Under the pieces are notes generated by a model. It worked only from the letters and a program-made list of their open reading frames with translations, was not told the origin of the DNA and did no database searches. This document shows positions 45,492-54,452 of a DNA stretch of 64,000 nucleotides, one piece after another. Source of the DNA: DATEMU01 sp964414585 (GTDB lineage: Bacteria; Planctomycetota; Phycisphaerae; UBA1845; UTPLA1); contig CAYPXR010000066.1 in assembly GCA_964414585.1 (NCBI GenBank), positions 1 to 64,000 of the forward strand, written 5' to 3'. A program made the translations under genes and the position numbers. The first letter of the stretch is position 1, and each line of letters starts with the position of its first letter.

Positions 45492-46960
45492 TCTTTTCAA
45501 GCTGGCTCTTTGCCGTCTTTTTCGCCGTCGTCTTCGGCATCTACTGGTCTCTGCGCACGCGCCGTACGCGGCACCTCTTCCTGCTGCTGGCCAGTTGCAC
45601 TTTCTACATGACGTGGAACCCGTGGCTGATCCTGCTCATCTTCGCCACGATCGCCATCGACTTCGCCGCCGCCCTCGCCATCGACCGCATCGAAAGCCCC
45701 TCCCGGCGTAAGGCGATCCTGCTCGTCAGCCTCGTTTCCAACCTCGGCGTCCTCGCCGTCTTCAAATACGCCGATTTCTTCATCCTCTCCTTCCGCGACC
45801 TGCTGACGGCCGTCGGTCTCCACGGAAATCCGCACACGCTCGCCATCATCCTCCCCGTCGGCATCAGCTTTTTCACCTTTCAATCGCTCAGCTACACCAT
45901 CGACGTCTACCGCCGCGTCATCCCGCCCGTCCGGTCGTTCGTCGACTTCTCCCTCTTCGTCATGTTCTTCCCGCAGCTCGTCGCCGGTCCGATCGTGAAG
46001 GCCCGCGATTTCCTCCCGCAACTCGATACGATCAAGCGTTTCGACTGGCCGCGCTTCGATTCCGCCGTAGTCCTCTTCATGATCGGCCTGACGAAAAAAC
46101 TGCTCATCGCCGACCAATTGGCCACGCTCGTCGACCCCGTCTTCGCCGACCCGGCCCACTACACGTCGCGCGATCTCTGGCTGGCGATGTTCTGCTACGG
46201 CGGTCAGATCTACTGCGATTTCTCCGGCTACACCGACATGGCCATCGCCTCCGCCCGGATGCTCGGTTTCGATCTCATGGAAAACTTCGCCAACCCGTAT
46301 CTGGCGACGAGCCTCGTCGATTTCTGGCGGCGCTGGCACATCTCGCTCTCCACCTGGCTGCGAGATTATCTCTACATCCCCCTCGGCGGATCGCGATTCG
46401 GCAAGTGGCTCACCTATCGCAACCTCATGATCACGATGCTCCTCGGCGGCCTGTGGCACGGTGCGAGCTGGACCTTCGTCATCTGGGGCGCGATCCACGG
46501 CCTCGCTCTCGCCATCAACAAGGCTTTCAGCTCGCGGTCCGGCACGCAACGCCTGACAAACGTCCTTCCCCGCTCGATGCGGACGGTCGCCTGCTGGGCG
46601 CTGACTCTGCTCGTCGTTCACATCGCCTGGGTCCCTTTCCGCTGCCAGCCCGTCACGCCGGCCGGCGCCTCCGAACCCGAGCCGACCGTCGCCGCCCTTC
46701 AGCGCGCGACTTATTTCGTCGAGCATCTTTTCGTCCCCGCCGAACCGGCGAATCCGACCTGGCTGATGAACAAAGTCCCGCTCGTCTTCGCGCTGGTCGT
46801 GATGTTCGGCTTGCAACTTTACGACGAAGGACGCCGACGCGGATGGCCGGCCCTGCGGCTTCCCGCTCCCGTCGCCGGCGTCAGCTACGCCATGTGGATT
46901 CTCGCGCTCCTGATTCTCAGCCCCGAGAACACCAGTCCGTTCATCTATTTTCAGTTTTGA
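45488..46960 (+). CDS. MBOAT-family O-acyltransferase (AlgI-like)
   Basis: 490 residues from a GTG at 45488. About 11 membrane helices; signatures are LPVGISFFTFQSLSYTIDVY, MFFPQLVAGPIVKARDFLPQ, FCYGGQIYCDFSGYTDMAIA, FWRRWHISLSTWLRDYLYIP, and LLGGLWHGASWTFVIWG with catalytic His near residue 324. AlgI relatives pass acetyl groups across the membrane to alginate or other polysaccharides. Translationally coupled to the SGNH gene. Confidence 0.93.
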   Translation: MIFSSWLFAVFFAVVFGIYWSLRTRRTRHLFLLLASCTFYMTWNPWLILLIFATIAIDFAAALAIDRIESPSRRKAILLVSLVSNLGVLAVFKYADFFILSFRDLLTAVGLHGNPHTLAIILPVGISFFTFQSLSYTIDVYRRVIPPVRSFVDFSLFVMFFPQLVAGPIVKARDFLPQLDTIKRFDWPRFDSAVVLFMIGLTKKLLIADQLATLVDPVFADPAHYTSRDLWLAMFCYGGQIYCDFSGYTDMAIASARMLGFDLMENFANPYLATSLVDFWRRWHISLSTWLRDYLYIPLGGSRFGKWLTYRNLMITMLLGGLWHGASWTFVIWGAIHGLALAINKAFSSRSGTQRLTNVLPRSMRTVACWALTLLVVHIAWVPFRCQPVTPAGASEPEPTVAALQRATYFVEHLFVPAEPANPTWLMNKVPLVFALVVMFGLQLYDEGRRRGWPALRLPAPVAGVSYAMWILALLILSPENTSPFIYFQF

Positions 46961-47166
46961 TCCCGATCGGCCTCGGCCCAAATCCCGTCACCGGCGATTT
47001 TCCTTGCCAACGGCCGGGTTCACTCTTAACATCCCGCGCGGTGTTGTTCGTCGGGCCGCTCTTCGCGGCTGCATCAGTCTTGGGTCTTTCGCCCGGTCAT
47101 TACTGCCTGGCGGCCCTCCAGGCACTGCCGGCGAAAGACCCGCTTCATTTGTTGGCGGAGGGCTTC

Positions 47167-47664
47167 ATGACGACTCTCGATATCCTCATCGATCGCCTGC
47201 AAAGAGCCCGGCGGTGGACCATCGACCTCATTGACAACTTCGAGGAATCAAAGTGGTTTGACGCCCCGGCCCCCGGCGTGGGTCATGTCGCCTGGCAACT
47301 CGGACACCTCGCCGCATCGCAGGTCGTCCTCGTTCACACACGCTGTTTCAACTTGAACTACACGGATCACCTGTCCGCGTCGTTCCGCGACACCTTCGGC
47401 CGCGGCTCGAAACCGGTCGCCGACCGCGCCGCCTATCCGCCGCTGGCGGATATCCGCGGAACCTTCGACCGCATTCACAACGAGACGATCGAGCTGATCA
47501 AAAAGATAAACCCCGCTGAACTGGATACGCCCGCCTACGGCGATCCGCACCCGATGTTCACCCACAAGGCCGGCGCGATCGGCATGACGGCGATGCACGA
47601 ATGCTTCCACGCCGGCCAAATCGCATTGATCCGCCGCCTCGCCGGCAAAGACCCGCTTCGCTAA
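47167..47664 (+). CDS. DinB-family protein
   Basis: 165 residues from the ATG at 47167, with GCGGAGGG about 5 nt upstream; the frame stays open far upstream but overlaps the MBOAT gene. A four-helix DinB/YfiT-like bundle: TTLDILIDRLQRARRWTIDL, WQLGHLAASQ and MTAMHECFHAGQIALIRRL, whose His residues (with a third near the start of helix 2) would bind metal. DinB relatives are metal-dependent thiol transferases; no substrate is suggested by the neighbours. Confidence 0.82.
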   Translation: MTTLDILIDRLQRARRWTIDLIDNFEESKWFDAPAPGVGHVAWQLGHLAASQVVLVHTRCFNLNYTDHLSASFRDTFGRGSKPVADRAAYPPLADIRGTFDRIHNETIELIKKINPAELDTPAYGDPHPMFTHKAGAIGMTAMHECFHAGQIALIRRLAGKDPLR

Positions 47665-47690
47665 CGGGGATCTTCTCAGTCAGAAGATAC

Positions 47691-47813
47691 TCACCACAGA
47701 GGCGCCGAGACACCGAGAAAAAGCAAAGTGTCCAAATTCAGACCTTTTTCCCGCCTTTAGGTCAGACATGCCTCAAATCTAATAGTCTCCGTGCCTCTGT
47801 GCCTCTGTGGTGA
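47691..47813. repeat. Imperfect 27-bp inverted repeat
   Basis: TCACCACAGAGGCGCCGAGA (47691-47710, continuing to 47717) pairs imperfectly with CTCCGTGCCTCTGTGCCTCT (47787-47806, continuing to 47813) across about 70 nt. This is the widespread CACCACAGAGGCACAGAGACAC type of palindromic repeat found scattered in many bacterial genomes. It sits between the convergent DinB and DUF3137-like genes and may end both transcripts. Confidence 0.7.
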
Positions 47814-47843
47814 ATAATTTGGAACAAACATGAGCCAATGACT

Positions 47844-48557
47844 TCACACCGCCCCGCGATCCTGCCGCACGTATTCCGGTATCAACTGCACGAACCCTTC
47901 AATCAACCTCATCACGCCGGGCAACTCGTCAACGCTGTAGTGCCGCGATTTGATGATCATCACGATCCGCCCGCCGAGCTGCCAGTCGCTCGCCGGCGCG
48001 GCCATCAAATATTCCATCATCTTCGGATGGATCAGATCGTACGCGAATTTTCGGTCCGTCGAACTGATGTAATATCGCTTGCTGAACTCCTCGCTCTCGA
48101 AATCGATGTCTTCGAACCCCACCATCCCCGCGAGTTTGTCAAAGAACCCCTCCGGTCGGATGCGCATCTTGGAGAGCGCCAGATCGATCTTCGCCAGAAC
48201 GATGCCGTAATGATGCGTCTGCTGGTGTTTCCCGCTCCCGGTCGTGTATTTGTAGTCAAACATCTCCCAGTCGACGCTCCCGCGACGACCGTGGATCAAA
48301 TTGCTCGATCGCCGGCTATGGCCCTGATCGAACGGCTCGAAGGCTTCGAATTGCGCGTGAAGGTCGCCCGGCGAGGCGTTAAACGAAAATCCATTCTGCA
48401 ACGCGAATGCCGACAGCGCCTGACGTCGCTTCGCGGCGGCGATGAACGACCAAACAACGGCGATGATCGCGAATGCAAAGACAAGGACGTAGATCAGGAC
48501 TTGACCGAAGCCCTCGGGGGAATTCGCCAGCGTAATCGTCGAAAGTCGCATAGGCAT
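47844..48557 (-). CDS. Single-span membrane protein, function unknown
   Basis: 237 residues. An N-terminal membrane helix (VLIYVLVFAFAIIAVVWSFI) is followed by a soluble domain with FALQNGFSFNASPGDLH, WEMFDYKYTTGSGKHQQTHH and FSKRYYISSTDRKFAYDLI. The arrangement resembles DUF3137-type proteins, in which a small membrane anchor precedes an alpha/beta domain. No catalytic motif is evident. Monocistronic, converging with the DinB gene. Confidence 0.7.
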   Translation of the reverse strand: MPMRLSTITLANSPEGFGQVLIYVLVFAFAIIAVVWSFIAAAKRRQALSAFALQNGFSFNASPGDLHAQFEAFEPFDQGHSRRSSNLIHGRRGSVDWEMFDYKYTTGSGKHQQTHHYGIVLAKIDLALSKMRIRPEGFFDKLAGMVGFEDIDFESEEFSKRYYISSTDRKFAYDLIHPKMMEYLMAAPASDWQLGGRIVMIIKSRHYSVDELPGVMRLIEGFVQLIPEYVRQDRGAV

Positions 48558-48912
48558 TAGAGTTTACCCAGTTTATAAATCGGCGAAACCCGTCGACGTT
48601 ATGCGAATGGATTCGCGGCACGACCAATGATCGCGCGAGCGTGTTGTCACGGCCCCGACTTCGCGAACAAAAATATCTCATGCGTCGCCCGGTTGCTCCG
48701 ATAATCGCACGGCGCACATACGCCCTCAATCGAACATTCTTGACTCCAACGTCCGCTTCTGATAAGTTCGATTTCGCAGTTCCAAAACGGCAGTGTCGGG
48801 CCGTGTCGAAGCGGTTCTCACTACGCTGCCGGCGGATATCGTAACGCGAGACAATGCTCGCCTGCGAAATAGCGATGGTGTACACAACCACTGGTCTCTT
48901 GGAGGGCTCAAC
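48558..48912. other. Intergenic stretch of 355 nt between divergent genes
   Basis: Contains the upstream regions of the DUF3137-like gene (minus) and the lipoprotein gene (plus). No structured RNA, repeat or convincing promoter was recognised. Confidence 0.4.
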
Positions 48913-49629
48913 ATGAATCGCTCGTTTGAAATGTTCAACTTTCGCGCGAAGGCCGTCTTGTGCATGACGCTCGCCATTGCCATGCACGTCGTCGTCGGTT
49001 GCGGCGGCTCGTCGTCGCTCTTTCCCACGGGCGGCACGGTCGTTCCCTTGACGCCCGATCACGCCCTGACGCACGCCCTGGCCGGCACGCCGTTCTCCGC
49101 CGCGACGGCGATCGAGATGAATCCCTCGACCAGACAGTTCCGGCTGGTCTTTCCCGACAACTCCCAGCAAATCACGGGGACCATGACCTACGTGAACGGC
49201 CAACCCCAGGTGAAGACCTTTACGATGGCCCTGGGTTCGAAGTCGGTGACGCTGAGCTTCAACGCAAACCAGGAAATCACCAACATCGACACCTCCGCCG
49301 GGCCCAACTGGCAGCGGACCGTCACCACCCAGGCGCCGCAGGCCGCCCAGGCCCCCCGCGCTCCCGGCGCCAAGGCCGACAACATTCAAAGCTACCTGAC
49401 CGCCAACGCCGACCTGCTCCAGCTTGCACAGCAGGCCGACACTCAGGGCGTGACGGCCCCCGCCATCGGTCAAGGCACCGATCCGGTCAGCGGAACAAAC
49501 GTAAAGTCCGAGGCCGCCTTCTGGCCCCTGGTGGCGGTTTTCGCGGCGCTGGCGCTGATTCCGCTCGGCATCGCCGCGACGCTCTATTTCATTTTTGAAG
49601 TCGTCGTCGTGGTCAACGCGATCTTCTGA
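48913..49629 (+). CDS. Lipoprotein with C-terminal membrane helix, function unknown
   Basis: 238 residues from the ATG at 48913, with GGAGGG 6 nt upstream. A signal peptide ends in a lipobox (HVVVGCGG). A ~100-residue beta-rich domain follows (MNPSTRQFRLVFPDNSQQIT, VTLSFNANQEITNI), then a Gln/Ala/Pro-rich linker and a C-terminal membrane helix (FWPLVAVFAALALIPLGIAA, FIFEVVVVV). Lipid at one end and a transmembrane helix at the other is unusual. No family is recognised. Confidence 0.72.
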   Translation: MNRSFEMFNFRAKAVLCMTLAIAMHVVVGCGGSSSLFPTGGTVVPLTPDHALTHALAGTPFSAATAIEMNPSTRQFRLVFPDNSQQITGTMTYVNGQPQVKTFTMALGSKSVTLSFNANQEITNIDTSAGPNWQRTVTTQAPQAAQAPRAPGAKADNIQSYLTANADLLQLAQQADTQGVTAPAIGQGTDPVSGTNVKSEAAFWPLVAVFAALALIPLGIAATLYFIFEVVVVVNAIF

Positions 49630-49660
49630 TTCGCGGACGACGCTGCAGAAAATGCTCAAT

Positions 49661-49700
49661 AAAAAGGCCCGAGGCAAATCGCCCCGGGCCTTTTTCTTTT
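49661..49700 (+). terminator. Rho-independent terminator, probably bidirectional
   Basis: AAAAAGGCCCGAGG and CCCCGGGCCTTTTT form a GC-rich stem around GCAAATCG with T runs on the plus-strand side and A runs (T on the minus strand) on the other. It lies between the convergent lipoprotein gene (ends 49629) and LPP20-repeat gene (ends 49725) and would serve both. Confidence 0.85.
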
Positions 49701-49724
49701 CCTGGCTGATTCCGGAAATCGAAA

Positions 49725-51050
49725 TCAGTTCATCGTCTTATAGCGCTGGTAGGTGTGCACGACTTCCCAAACCTGCATCGCGGGCATTTCCACCGTGACC
49801 GTCGCCGTACCCTCGGAATCGTACGTCGTGTTCTTCACGTAGGCGCCCTGAATGTAGCCGTTCAACTCGGTGTTGATCTGATCCATCTCGGCGACGAAAT
49901 CCTTCACCGTCGTCGAGGAGTCGATCTTGAACCCCATGACCTGCTCGGCCAGCTTTCGCTTCGCGTCGAGTTCCGCGGCCCGGGCGGCCATCAGCTTGCA
50001 CTGCGGCGTACCCGCCTGCTCCTTCTTGCAGACGCCGTTGCCGTCGGCGCGGATCATCTGCGCCGTCCAGTCGGGAATCTCCGTCTTCATGCTCGTCGCA
50101 CAGGCCTTGATCGCCTGCGGCCGGGGAACGCCCATGCCCACCGCGTCAAACGTCTGGCTCTTGATGTGCTGCGTGACGTTTTCGATGTCCATGCCCGTCA
50201 CTTTGTCGCCCTTGTAATGGCGCTTGTGCAGCGTCTTGATCGTCGTGATGACCGATTCGACGGGAACCTGGACGGTCACTTCGACGATCAATTCATCATG
50301 GTGGTAATAGGGCTTACCGACGATCTGTGAGCCGGTCAGCGTCCCACGGGCCTCGGTATCGATGACGTCGGACTCGGCCACGAAATCGCGGACGATCGTA
50401 TCGCTCGTGACGCGCAACCCCTTGATCCGCTCCAGAAGCTTGCGCTTCGCGTCCACTTCGGCGGCGCGCGCGGCGAGCAGGCGTTCCTGCGGAGGAATCT
50501 TCAACCACATCGGCGGATAGGGCGGCGGCGCGGCGAAATTCCCCGCCGGCATGGCGATCTCTCCGCCCGGCACGTCCGGAGGAAGGTCCGGCCGCGGCAC
50601 GCCCATCCCGACGGCCTTGATGATGTTCTTCTCCACGTGCTGCGTGATCTGCTCGAAGTCAGACGCCTTGAGCTTGTTACCTTTGTAATGGCGCTGGTGG
50701 ATCGACTTGAGTTCTTCGATCACCTTGGCGACGGTCACTTCGGCCTCAATCGCACAGGTGCCCTCGGAATCCCACTTGGGCTTACCAAAGCGGACGCCGC
50801 GGACGAAGTTGTCGTACTCCGCGCGAATCTCATCCGACTCGGCGACGAAATCGCGCACATGCGTGTCCGCCGTGATCTGCAATCCCTGAATGGTCTCACC
50901 CAGCTTCCGATAGGCGTCCGCCTCCGCGGCGCGCTTGGCGAGCAGTTTGTTCTGGGCGTCCTTTTGGGCGTCCTGCGCGCGGGCCCCTTGCGGCACCGGC
51001 AACAAGAACGCCACGGCGAGGAAGATTGGTGTTTTTGACAGCTTTCTCAT
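49725..51050 (-). CDS. Secreted protein with three LPP20-like repeats
   Basis: 441 residues from the ATG at 51050 with AGGAG 7 nt upstream; signal peptide FLAVAFLLPVPQGARA. Three homologous ~110-residue units each open with an RAAExDAxRKLxExIxGxxI helix and then DFVAEMDQI-like, a strand-rich half, and (units 1 and 2) end with HYKGNKL and a GMGVPRP motif. This matches the LPP20 lipoprotein/curli-assembly fold. The third unit is preceded by an insertion (CATSMKTEIPDWTAQMIRAD). The neighbour 63 nt upstream is a CsgG-like lipoprotein, so the two probably form one envelope assembly. Confidence 0.78.
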   Translation of the reverse strand: MRKLSKTPIFLAVAFLLPVPQGARAQDAQKDAQNKLLAKRAAEADAYRKLGETIQGLQITADTHVRDFVAESDEIRAEYDNFVRGVRFGKPKWDSEGTCAIEAEVTVAKVIEELKSIHQRHYKGNKLKASDFEQITQHVEKNIIKAVGMGVPRPDLPPDVPGGEIAMPAGNFAAPPPYPPMWLKIPPQERLLAARAAEVDAKRKLLERIKGLRVTSDTIVRDFVAESDVIDTEARGTLTGSQIVGKPYYHHDELIVEVTVQVPVESVITTIKTLHKRHYKGDKVTGMDIENVTQHIKSQTFDAVGMGVPRPQAIKACATSMKTEIPDWTAQMIRADGNGVCKKEQAGTPQCKLMAARAAELDAKRKLAEQVMGFKIDSSTTVKDFVAEMDQINTELNGYIQGAYVKNTTYDSEGTATVTVEMPAMQVWEVVHTYQRYKTMN

Positions 51051-51113
51051 CTTCGGCTCCTTTATTTTTCGGCGCTGCCGGTCGCGGGTCTGGCGATCGC
51101 GGCCGCCGGTGGA

Positions 51114-52145
51114 TTACATCCGATTTACGCGATCGACGGCAGCCTTGTATTTCGGCTCCTTGATGTCCAGCGACTGCGCGAGTTTGTAATACTTCCGGGC
51201 CTCGTCGAGGCGATTGAGCTTCTCGCAGCAGATGCCGGCCCCAAAGAGTGACTTGTGGTCATCCGGGTTGTCGGCAATCGCCTGCTTGAAATTTGCCAGG
51301 CCGCCCTCGTAATCATCGGTCACCAGGCAGCGGACGCCGGCAATGCTCTTTTCGTTGCTGCTGCCTTTCACCTCGACCGAGGATTTGATCTCCATCGGCA
51401 CGAACTTCGCAAGAAACTCCTGCGCCTGGTGTTCGATCATCCCGCCGATGACCTGGTCGCGCGGCGTCATGTCCGCTTCCGTCTTGCTCGATCCGAAGAA
51501 CGGGCTCGCCTTGGTTTTGCTGAATTCCTGCGTCGGCATTGAATTCGCCGAGATGACGATATCGTTGGTCGCGCTGTCTTTGAGTTGGAACTGGCTCTGC
51601 ACGGTGATGTTGCGGGCTTCTTCGTCCACTTGTTCCGTGTCGACGCTGCCGCCGCCGAAACCGCCGTGCGACCAGCCGCCGCCGATGACCGACATCGCGT
51701 CAATCGTCCGCTGCTTCCCCACCTGCTTGTCAATCTTGATTGTCACTTTGCTGGTCAGGATCGCCTTGGCCCCTTTGACCTTGGCGCTGCCCACGTTGTC
51801 GTCGTTGTCGGTAATCCCCGCGGAAGCCAGGTCCTTTTCGCCCATCGTCGCCTTCAAATGCTCGCGATCCACCAGCTTGATCGGGATGTTGTGCTTCTCC
51901 GCCGCCTGTTCCAGGTAATACTGGATCATGTCGGCCGTCATCCGCGACCATTTGTCCTGGTCGTATTCGCCGGTGTCGCCGCCCATCTGGGCGTTCATCA
52001 CCGCGATCTGCATGTATTGTTCGCTGAGCGTCGTCTTCGGCTCAATCGTGCGGTTGAACGCAACCGTCGCGATCGGCGACTTCGGCCCGCAACCCGTCAA
52101 CACCGCACCCACGATCAACATGATGAGTACACTTGCGCGTCGCAT
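51114..52145 (-). CDS. CsgG/TolB-N-like lipoprotein with C-terminal TPR
   Basis: 343 residues; GGGAG 7 nt upstream of the ATG at 52145. Lipobox GAVLTGC. The N-terminal ~230 residues look like a CsgG-type domain: DKWSRMTADMIQYYLEQAAE, LVDREHLKATMGEKDLASAG, and AKAILTSKVTIKIDKQVGK, followed by QFQLKDSATNDIVISANSMP. A Gly/Ser stretch (VIGGGWSHGGFGGGSV) is inserted at ~155-170. The C-terminal ~90 residues carry two TPR units (DDYEGGLANFKQAIADNPDD; LNRLDEARKYYKLAQSLD). First gene of a two-gene operon with the LPP20-repeat protein. Confidence 0.75.
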   Translation of the reverse strand: MRRASVLIMLIVGAVLTGCGPKSPIATVAFNRTIEPKTTLSEQYMQIAVMNAQMGGDTGEYDQDKWSRMTADMIQYYLEQAAEKHNIPIKLVDREHLKATMGEKDLASAGITDNDDNVGSAKVKGAKAILTSKVTIKIDKQVGKQRTIDAMSVIGGGWSHGGFGGGSVDTEQVDEEARNITVQSQFQLKDSATNDIVISANSMPTQEFSKTKASPFFGSSKTEADMTPRDQVIGGMIEHQAQEFLAKFVPMEIKSSVEVKGSSNEKSIAGVRCLVTDDYEGGLANFKQAIADNPDDHKSLFGAGICCEKLNRLDEARKYYKLAQSLDIKEPKYKAAVDRVNRM

Positions 52146-52327
52146 GTTCTGGCTCCCTTAAGTATTCCTGATCGAAAAAACCGACCGATTCGTTTGAATT
52201 ACCGGGTTGGACAAGGCTTGCGTCCCGGCGGTTAGTCCCGTGGATGATGACGGGGGCATCCCCGCCATCGGCCTTTCGTCATACGACGGGGCGAATCGAA
52301 TGTCAAGATGGCCGGGCCATTAGGAAT

Positions 52328-52382
52328 GGGTACCGTTGGTCATCGCCGGCGCGCAAGCTGCCATCGACGCAAAACGGTACCC
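52328..52382. repeat. 10-bp inverted repeat with KpnI-like core
   Basis: GGGTACCGTT (52328-52337) and AACGGTACCC (52373-52382) are perfect inverted copies with 35 nt between. They lie between the CsgG-like gene's upstream region and the 3' end of the next minus-strand gene, so the hairpin could end the latter's transcript; no U tract follows. Confidence 0.5.
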
Positions 52383-52389
52383 ACAACGG

Positions 52390-53829
52390 CTATTTTGAGT
52401 GACTATTCGGAAACGTCGTGACCGGACGCGGCCGCACGGCGGGCTGAGAAGCGGGCACGCGAGGCGGCACCGGCCGGACCGGATGGGCCACGGGCATTGT
52501 GGTCGGTCGCGGCATTGGACGGGCTGGACGGGTCGTCGGAACGGGCCGCGTCAAATTCGGCGGTGTCGTCGCGCCGACGCCGCGGTTGGGCAGCGGACGC
52601 GGGCGGGTGCGATTCGACCGTTCCATTTCCTCCTCGGAGACGACCGGTGGCTTGGGGCCGCCGACGATGATCGGTCGCGGCGGCGGGCTGAGGCTTGTTT
52701 TGACCCGGAGGATGTGCTCGTTGCCGGATTTGATCTGCATCGGGCCGCTATTGGGCGATGACACATCAGCGACAAACGCCAACTCCCTTCGAAGGGTCAT
52801 TTGCAGAAGCATCCCGCGCGTCAGGTCGAATTCGACGGTTCCCTGATAAGCGGCGCGATCGATTCGAAAGTCGTGCGGCTTGTTCGCGGCCGGCGCCGAC
52901 GTCGTGGTCGTGTGCGAGGACGTCGGGACCGGCGACGGCTTGGACTCCGGCACCAGCGCATAGTCGCCGCTGATTTCGATACTGGCCACGTGGCTTTCCC
53001 CGCGCCGCCGGACGGCGCGCAACGTGCAGTGGATTTGGGTCGTGACTTTCCCAAACGTCTTCATCACTTCGGATATGGAATGCGACCACGTCTCACCGAC
53101 CTTTACGGGGCCGGTCGGAAAATAGAGCGGGCCGATATCGTTTAACAGTTTTTCGGCGGATTGAGCGTTCCAAAGACAATGTTCGCCGGTTCTGGAAAGA
53201 TTGCGCCGCGCCGCGTTGACGGCGGCCGCCGTCGTGGGAACGATATTGAGTTCGGCGATCTTTCCCGTTTTCGGGTCGATCAAAAAGCTCGTCCGCGAGT
53301 TCGCGATTCCCGCGAGATCCATCAACGATGGCGGAGGGTAGGAATCGCGAAGCGAGTCGTAAGTGATAGGGCTCTTGCCGGCTTGTTCCTGCATTTCGAA
53401 ACGATCGCACCGCCAATTGACAAAAGGCCAGTTGCGGCGCTCCGCATTCATCGTGGTCGCCTCTCGAACCGACCGCGGCGTCTGCTGAGTGACCGTCATC
53501 CGGCTCTTGGCCCACGTCGTAATCGCCAGCAACGGGGGAATGCCGGCGCTGTCTCGAAACTCGTTCTCAATGACGAAATAAAGATCCTTGGGAGGAGTGA
53601 AGTGGAATCCAAACGTGTAAGTTGGACCGTCGGAACCCGGAGAATCTGCGGCCGGCGCCGACTTCGATGACTCAGACAACCGAGCGGGCGAATCCCCCGG
53701 CGCGGCAGGCGGATCTTCCGGTGCCTTAGAGGGCAAAGCCCCGGTGGCGGGCCCGCCGCAAACCGCAGACGCCGCCACGACCACCAGCATGGCCAAAAGG
53801 CAGGCCCAATTTCGAGTAGGAGGTAACAT
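52390..53829 (-). CDS. Secreted protein with Pro/Arg-rich C-terminus, function unknown
   Basis: 479 residues from the ATG at 53829; the frame is open further, but that part overlaps rplU. The signal peptide is WACLLAMLVVVAASAVCGG. A low-complexity Ala/Pro/Ser segment is followed by a ~300-residue beta-rich domain (YTFGFHFTPPKDLYFVIENE, FLIDPKTGKIAELNIVPTT, PVKVGETWSHSIS), reminiscent of DUF6263-like lipoproteins. The last ~90 residues are Pro/Thr/Arg-rich (RPVPTTRPARPMPRPTT). It lies 20 nt downstream of rplU without an obvious Shine-Dalgarno. No function is assigned. Confidence 0.68.
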   Translation of the reverse strand: MLPPTRNWACLLAMLVVVAASAVCGGPATGALPSKAPEDPPAAPGDSPARLSESSKSAPAADSPGSDGPTYTFGFHFTPPKDLYFVIENEFRDSAGIPPLLAITTWAKSRMTVTQQTPRSVREATTMNAERRNWPFVNWRCDRFEMQEQAGKSPITYDSLRDSYPPPSLMDLAGIANSRTSFLIDPKTGKIAELNIVPTTAAAVNAARRNLSRTGEHCLWNAQSAEKLLNDIGPLYFPTGPVKVGETWSHSISEVMKTFGKVTTQIHCTLRAVRRRGESHVASIEISGDYALVPESKPSPVPTSSHTTTTSAPAANKPHDFRIDRAAYQGTVEFDLTRGMLLQMTLRRELAFVADVSSPNSGPMQIKSGNEHILRVKTSLSPPPRPIIVGGPKPPVVSEEEMERSNRTRPRPLPNRGVGATTPPNLTRPVPTTRPARPMPRPTTMPVAHPVRPVPPRVPASQPAVRPRPVTTFPNSHSK

Positions 53830-53849
53830 CGGCGGGGATGCGCAGGCTT

Positions 53850-54164
53850 TCAACCGCTGATGCTGTCGATGGTGACCTTGAGATAGTTCTGCCGATGGCC
53901 CTTGTGGAGCTTGTAGCCCTTGCGCCGCCTGAATTTCACGATTTCCAGCTTCGGTCCCTTCGCGCGGCCCACCAGGCCGGCGGTGACCTTCGCGCCGGCG
54001 ACATAGGGCGTGCCGATCTTGCACTTCGCGCCGTCGCCGAGCATCAGTACGCGGTCAAACTCAATTTTTTTCGCGGTCGTCGGTAGATCGCGCAATTCGA
54101 CATAGAGCGTGTCGTCCTTCTGGACCCGATACTGCTTCCCACCGTCTTCGATGATGGCATACAT
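53850..54164 (-). CDS. rplU: 50S ribosomal protein L21
   Basis: 104 residues, normal for bL21. MYAIIEDGGKQYRVQKDDTL opens the protein and KFRRRKGYKLHKGHRQNYLK is the C-terminal L21 signature. AGGAGA lies about 9 nt before the ATG at 54164. In most bacteria rpmA (L27) follows rplU directly; here the next gene is a secreted protein of unknown function, so L27 must be encoded elsewhere. Confidence 0.97.
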   Translation of the reverse strand: MYAIIEDGGKQYRVQKDDTLYVELRDLPTTAKKIEFDRVLMLGDGAKCKIGTPYVAGAKVTAGLVGRAKGPKLEIVKFRRRKGYKLHKGHRQNYLKVTIDSISG

Positions 54165-54452
54165 GTGCTGCTGTCTCCTGCACTTCAATCGCGGCGATCA
54201 CTGACCGCCTCAAACTCGGCGGGCAAGACCCACCCGACAAAATCCCAAATAACAGACCCGCCAGTATCGCGGAAAACGGCCGATTCGGCAAGGGCGCCCG
54301 GCGGTTGAATCGCCCCCGCCCCGGCGGACCTTTGACTTGGCCGAACGCTTGCCACGGCCCTAGAATCGAGGGTTACAGTCGGCCAACGGACGGCCGGCGG
54401 GAAGAACCAGACCCCCATCCCGTGGGATCACGAAACCAACGGACCACTCGCC

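Noticed and set aside
45497..46981. A 494-residue open frame on the minus strand opposite the MBOAT gene
   Set aside because: It is the antisense shadow of a GC-rich gene with strong MBOAT motifs; its own translation is a low-complexity Glu/Asp/Arg-rich string without any motif or ribosome-binding site.
46405..47166. Long N-terminal extension of the DinB-like frame
   Set aside because: It overlaps the MBOAT gene in another frame and reads as Arg-rich shadow sequence; the ATG at 47167 has its own ribosome-binding site.
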